A DNA stretch of 64,000 nt from Balaenoptera acutorostrata (Eukaryota; Chordata; Mammalia; Artiodactyla; Balaenopteridae), in assembly GCF_949987535.1 (NCBI RefSeq), contig NC_080077.1, positions 38,830,561 to 38,894,560 of the forward strand. The letters run 5' to 3'. Positions 60,271 to 64,000 of this stretch are shown here, piece by piece. The notes beneath the pieces are model-generated. The model searched no databases and was not told the origin of the DNA. It was given only the letters and a program-made list of their open reading frames with translations. The first letter of the stretch is position 1; every line of letters begins with the position of its first letter. The translations under genes were made by a program, and so were the position numbers.

Positions 60271-61245
60271 TAGATCTTTAAAGAAGCATTTATTGCATAC
60301 CCACTATATTCCAGAAACTGTGTTAATTTCTGAGCCTTCAATTATGACTAAAGGACAGAATCTTTTCTTGAGGACTTCTCAGTCAAATAGGGGTGACTGA
60401 CATATAAACAAACATACCAAAAAAATCCAATATTTAAATTAATATCTATACAATATAAAGATATTATAATACAAATACCTGTACAGTCTTAACCTTGTTT
60501 CTGCCTCCATGACATAAATGTGATCAACACTATCCTGGTTGTAAAGGACTATATAGGAGACAGTGTAGGCATTAATGAGTGAGTCAAACCTGGAGTCACA
60601 CAGGAGTCAGGAAACTCTTCGTAAGAGTGACAATGTTAAGACTGACCTTAAAGATGGTTTACTGCAAGGAGGAAAGGACTTTCTAGGAAGAGAAAAATTT
60701 GTGAGCAGACTCACCCAAGATTTTATCAGCATGCCACAGTCAGAAAACTGGACAGGAGGGCTGAAGTATAGATTACAAGTAATAAGGAGGAAAATACCCC
60801 GAAAGAGGGGTAAGAACATGGAGAGCTTTAAGTGTTCAGCTAAGGATTGGGGACTTTATTGCATAGACATGAGGAACCATCAAAGGGCTTTTAACAGAGG
60901 AGTAAAATGAACATACTTGAATTTCAGAAAGATCATTATGGTTTTGGAAGATGGATTAGAGGGACACACTATTTAAAACCCAATACCATTTAAATATCCA
61001 TTGTCGTTGTAACAGTTGAAGAGAAAGATGATGATGATGGCTTATACTACAATCTTTGCAGAGGGGAGGAAAGGAAAAGAGTGAACACGGTGTTAATGAG
61101 ATAGAATCAACAGAATGTGCCATGGATTAGATGTGGGTATGAGGAATAAGGAGGTATTTCGGTTTGTTTATTGTGTTGACTAGCTGGATGTTGGTGCTGC
61201 TTGCCAAGATCAAGTAGACTAAAGGAGAGGAATATTTAGAAGAAA
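60271..61245 (-). repeat. Long L2 LINE region (antisense)
   Basis: About 970 bp of antisense L2: 'tttattgcatacccactata' plus 'ttccagaaactgtg', 'gaggacttctcagtcaaata', 'gaacatggagagctttaagt', 'aaagggcttttaacagagga', 'cagaaagatcattatggttt', and farther on 'aaggaggtatttcggtttg' and 'ttgactagctggatgttgg'. It is collinear with the L2 C-terminal coding region and 3' UTR. The + strand frame at 60575-60910 is antisense to L2 and not a gene. Confidence 0.65.
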
Positions 61246-61324
61246 AAAAATGATTTCCTTTTGGAGAAATCTGGCAAGTAATTTTACAGATTTTATACAG
61301 CCACGCAGTGTGGCAGCTATCACT

Positions 61325-61780
61325 GGTTTTCCCGCAATACCCATCATCCCTTTTTTCCCTGTAATTATGGAAATGAACTGAACTTTAACTGGGCTCATGG
61401 ACTCACAATTAAGACTACATTTCTCAGCCTCCCTTGCAGGTAGGTGTGGTCATGTGATTAAGGTCTGACAATGGGATCTGGACAGAAGTTATTCTGTAAA
61501 TTGCAGGTCATGGCAAGAATGGTTGAGCCCTTCCACTTCCTCCTCCCATCTCATTAACTGAAAAGAGAACGTAGTGATAAAGGTGCATTTTTGTATTAGA
61601 AAAATACACTCAAGAATAGCAGAGCCGCAAGACTGAAGAAGCACCTTGTAAAACAGAGTTGCTCTATCCTCCTGTATATCATTCTAGACTTTTACTCAAG
61701 AAATAAGCATTCTTCTCACTTAAACTACATTCTGTTTTGGTCTATTAAAACAACTTAAAACAATGTAAATGATATCCTAA
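61325..61780 (+). repeat. Ancient LTR-like repeat
   Basis: 'actacatttctcagcctccc' plus 'ttgcaggtaggtgtggtcat' and 'gtgattaaggtctgacaatg', then a 'agaaataagcattcttctca' AATAAG-type end with 'tctattaaaacaac'. The phrases belong to a scattered mammalian repeat with an LTR-like end whose name I am unsure of. Confidence 0.45.
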
Positions 61781-62093
61781 CACATGGACGCTAAAGATGG
61801 AGGTGTCTGACATAGTTCAGTGATCTAGGGGCCAGGTTATAATTCCAAGTCTCCCACCATGAAAACAGAGGTAACACCTTATGTGGGTATATAAGATAAG
61901 CATATTTACAAAAACATATTTGCTATTCTTGATGAGAGTTTCATTGACTAATATGAGGCTTTTTGACTATCTCCATTCTGCAAAGATATGGAATTTCCAG
62001 GTACTAAACAGAATGTTTATATGAAAAATTAAGAAATGATTTTTAGAGGCCTCAAACTGCAAAAACTTAATAGCTTAAAAAAATAGCTTATTT
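61781..62093. other. Unrecognised DNA
   Basis: No gene or repeat recognised. Confidence 0.45.
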
Positions 62094-62348
62094 TAACTTA
62101 TGGTTATTGGGGATAAGGGGGGGGAGGGATAAATTGGAAGATTGGAATTGACACATACCAATACTGTATATAAAATAGATAACTGATAAGGACCTACTGT
62201 ACAGCACAGCGAACTCTACTCAATACTCCGTAATGGCCGATATGGGAAAAGAATCTAAAAAAGAGTGGATATATGTATTTGTATACCGATTCACTTTGCT
62301 GTACACCTGAAACTAACACAACATTGTAAATCAATTATACCCCAAAAA
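62094..62348 (+). mobile_element. L1 3' UTR fragment
   Basis: L1 3' end from 'aacttatggttattggggat' through 'gacctactgtacagcacagc' and 'gattcactttgctgtacacc' to 'gtaaatcaattatacccc' and a short A-run. It is about 255 bp and 5'-truncated. No TSD could be fixed. Confidence 0.82.
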
Positions 62349-62728
62349 ACATTCTTTTCAAAGTTTATTTCACTTCCATAGAATCATACCAAGGCAAAGA
62401 GTCAAGATTAGTGGAGGCAACTCAGTCCTAAGAAATCATTAATGCAGTTAGGTCCCTTGCATTGTTATCTTCTCCATGGTCAAAAATGGCTGACTCAGAT
62501 TCTAGCCAATAGGAAGGGAAAGGGGAAAAAGAGAATGCACCCAATGTCTTAGAGTGTAAACCCAGACATATCACGTGTCACTTTTACTCTCATTTCATTG
62601 CCAGGAACTAAATCATATTGCCACATCTTAAAGAATTCTAAGAGTCTTGCCTTGTGCCCAGGAAGAATAGTATAGGTTTTGGTAGACCACTAGCAGCTTC
62701 TTCCAAATTAGGATAATTGGGAGGAACA
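62349..62728. other. Unrecognised DNA between two L1 fragments
   Basis: Unique-looking sequence with no gene. Confidence 0.45.
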
Positions 62729-63560
62729 AAATGGGCAGAAGATCTAAATAGACACTTCTCCAAAGGACACATACAGATGGCCAAAAGGCACATGAAAAGA
62801 TGTTCAACATCACTAATTATTAGAGAAATGCAAATCAAAACTACAATGAGGTATCACTCACACTAGTCAGAATGGCCATCATCAAAAATTTTACAAATAA
62901 ATGCTGGAGAGGGTGTGGAGAAAAGGGAACCCTCCTACACTGTTGGCAGGAATGTAAATTGTTACAGCCACTATGGAGAACGGTATGGAGGTTCCTTAAA
63001 AAAACTAAAAATAGAGCTACCATATGATCCTGCAGTCCCATTCCTGGGCATATATTCGGATAAAACCATAATTCAAAAAGATACATGCACCCCAATGTTC
63101 ACTGCAGCACTATATACAATAGCCAAGACATGGGAGCAACCTAAATGTCTATCAACAGAGGAATGGATAAAGATGTGGTATATATGTATACAATGGAATA
63201 TTACTCAGCCATAAAAAAAGAATGAAATAATGCCATTTACAGCAACATGGATGGACCTAGCGATTATCATACTAAGTGAAATAAGCCAAAGACAAACATC
63301 ATATGATACCACTTATATGTGGAATCTCAAAAAATGATACAAAACAGAAAGAGAATCACAGACATAAAAAACAAACTTATGGTTACCAAAGTGGGGGTGG
63401 GGGAGGGATAAATTAGGAGATTGGGATTGACACATACACACTACTATATATAAAATAGATAACCAACAAGGACCTACTGTATAGCACAGGGAACTCTACT
63501 CAATATTTTGAAATAACATATAATGGAAGAGAATGTAAAAAAAAAAGTATATATATGACC
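62729..63560 (+). mobile_element. L1 ORF2 C-terminus and 3' UTR, interrupted by a younger L1
   Basis: It begins in ORF2 at 'aaaatgggcagaagatctaa' and includes 'tgctggagagggtgtggaga', 'ccactatggagaacggtatg' and the SELPYDP-like coding block (frame 62915-63214). It continues into the 3' UTR ('acttatggttaccaaagtgg', 'ctatatataaaatagataac'). It stops at 'aaaaaagtatatatatg' without the usual final 100 bases, because another L1 starts there. The remaining 3' end should lie beyond the younger L1, outside the window. The coding part is frame-broken. Confidence 0.85.
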
Positions 63561-63564
63561 TGCC

Positions 63565-64000
63565 GGGGGTCTGGGCAAGATGGCGGAAGAGTAAGACGCG
63601 GAGATCACCTTCCTTCCCACAGATACAGTAGAAATACATCTACATGTGGAACTGCTCCTACAGAACACCCACTGAACGCTGGCAGAAGACGTCAGACCTC
63701 CCAAAAGGCAAGAAACTCCCCACATACCTGGGTAGGGCAAAAGAAAAAAGAAATAACAGAGACAAAAGAATAGGGACGGGACCTGCACCAGTGGGAGGGA
63801 GCCGTGAAGGAGGAAAGGTTTCCACACACTAGGAAGCCCCTTCGTGGATGGAGACTGTGGGTGGCGGAGGGGGGAAGCTTCAGAGCCACGGAGGAGAGCA
63901 CAGCCACAGGGGTGCAGAGGGCAAAGCGGAGAGATTCCCGCACAGAGGCTCGGCACCGACCAGTACTCACCAGCCCAAGAGGCTTGTCTGCTCACCCGCT
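63565..64000 (+). mobile_element. 5' end of a probably full-length, young L1 (5' UTR, partial)
   Basis: The sequence starts 'gggggtctgggcaagatggc' and matches my memory of the first bases of the cetacean L1 5' UTR, continuing to the window edge with high CpG and GC. An L1 that retains its true 5' end is usually full length, so ORF1, ORF2 and the 3' UTR are expected beyond 64000. The 5' UTR is the internal RNA polymerase II promoter. A 173-codon antisense frame (63474-63995) crosses it but starts at GTG and is not called as a gene. Confidence 0.85.
63577..63586 (+). promoter_or_regulatory. YY1-type site at the L1 5' end
   Basis: AAGATGGCGG, about 12 bases from the presumed L1 start, matches the YY1 core AAnATGGCgg. 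A YY1 site in the same place near the start of human L1 directs accurate transcription initiation (established knowledge). Function here is inferred. Confidence 0.7.

Noticed and set aside
60575..60910. A 111-codon + strand frame
   Set aside because: It lies antisense within an L2 remnant and has no protein domain.
63474..63995. A 173-codon minus-strand frame antisense to the young L1 5' UTR (an ORF0-like idea)
   Set aside because: It begins at GTG near the window edge, has no early ATG and spans the junction of two L1 copies. Primate ORF0 is not known in cetaceans, so nothing supports a protein.

Overview
The window is mammalian nuclear DNA and almost certainly cetacean. Three tRNA-Glu-derived SINEs of the CHR type (22109, 25078, 54315) belong to the SINE group shared by whales, hippos and ruminants. 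The L1 copies, including the 5' UTR starting near 63565, match my memory of whale and dolphin L1. I saw no Bov-tA or BovB-like repeat (expected in a ruminant) and no PRE-1-like repeat (expected in a pig). The species assignment is inference from memory, not a database search.

I find no host protein-coding gene, no exon I can defend and no functional RNA gene. The longest open frames are pieces of L1 ORF2, SINE or L2 read-through, or low-complexity tracts. The window is best read as intergenic or deep intronic sequence made of AT-rich DNA with layered transposon insertions.

Layout. 1-3440: unrecognised DNA with an L2 3' end and a MIR. 3441-6986: a 3.5 kb antisense L1 with target-site duplications (TSDs) and a large internal deletion. 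6987-9850: unrecognised, ending in a small CpG cluster. 9851-10850: an old MaLR-like LTR split by a 397 bp solo LTR. 11-16 kb: MIR, MER5-like and L2 remnants, an old L1 and a long polypyrimidine tract. 17907-18255: a short L1 3' end with a 12 bp TSD. 22-25.4 kb: two CHR SINEs. 25-38 kb: L2, MIR and L1 remnants, an MLT1 LTR and two stretches that could be conserved non-coding elements. 38-45 kb: mostly unrecognised. 45.8-48.4 kb: LTR-rich, with one ERV1-type LTR nested in another. 50.4 kb: an MLT1 LTR with a perfect 5 bp TSD. 54.3 kb: the youngest-looking SINE. 56.9-58.8 kb: an L1 with two successive 3' ends. 59.7-61.8 kb: old L1, L2 and an LTR-like repeat. 62.1-63.56 kb: two L1 3' fragments. 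63.565 kb to the edge: the CpG-rich 5' end of a probably full-length L1 inserted into the older L1.

The most informative features are structural: two LTR-in-LTR nests, an L1 whose 5' UTR is joined directly to the reverse-transcriptase region, an L1 whose transcript may have read through into a second L1 tail, and a young L1 promoter landing in an old L1. I did not find an undescribed cellular system. Boundaries without a stated TSD are approximate. Family names come from recognising consensus phrases and should be confirmed with RepeatMasker.
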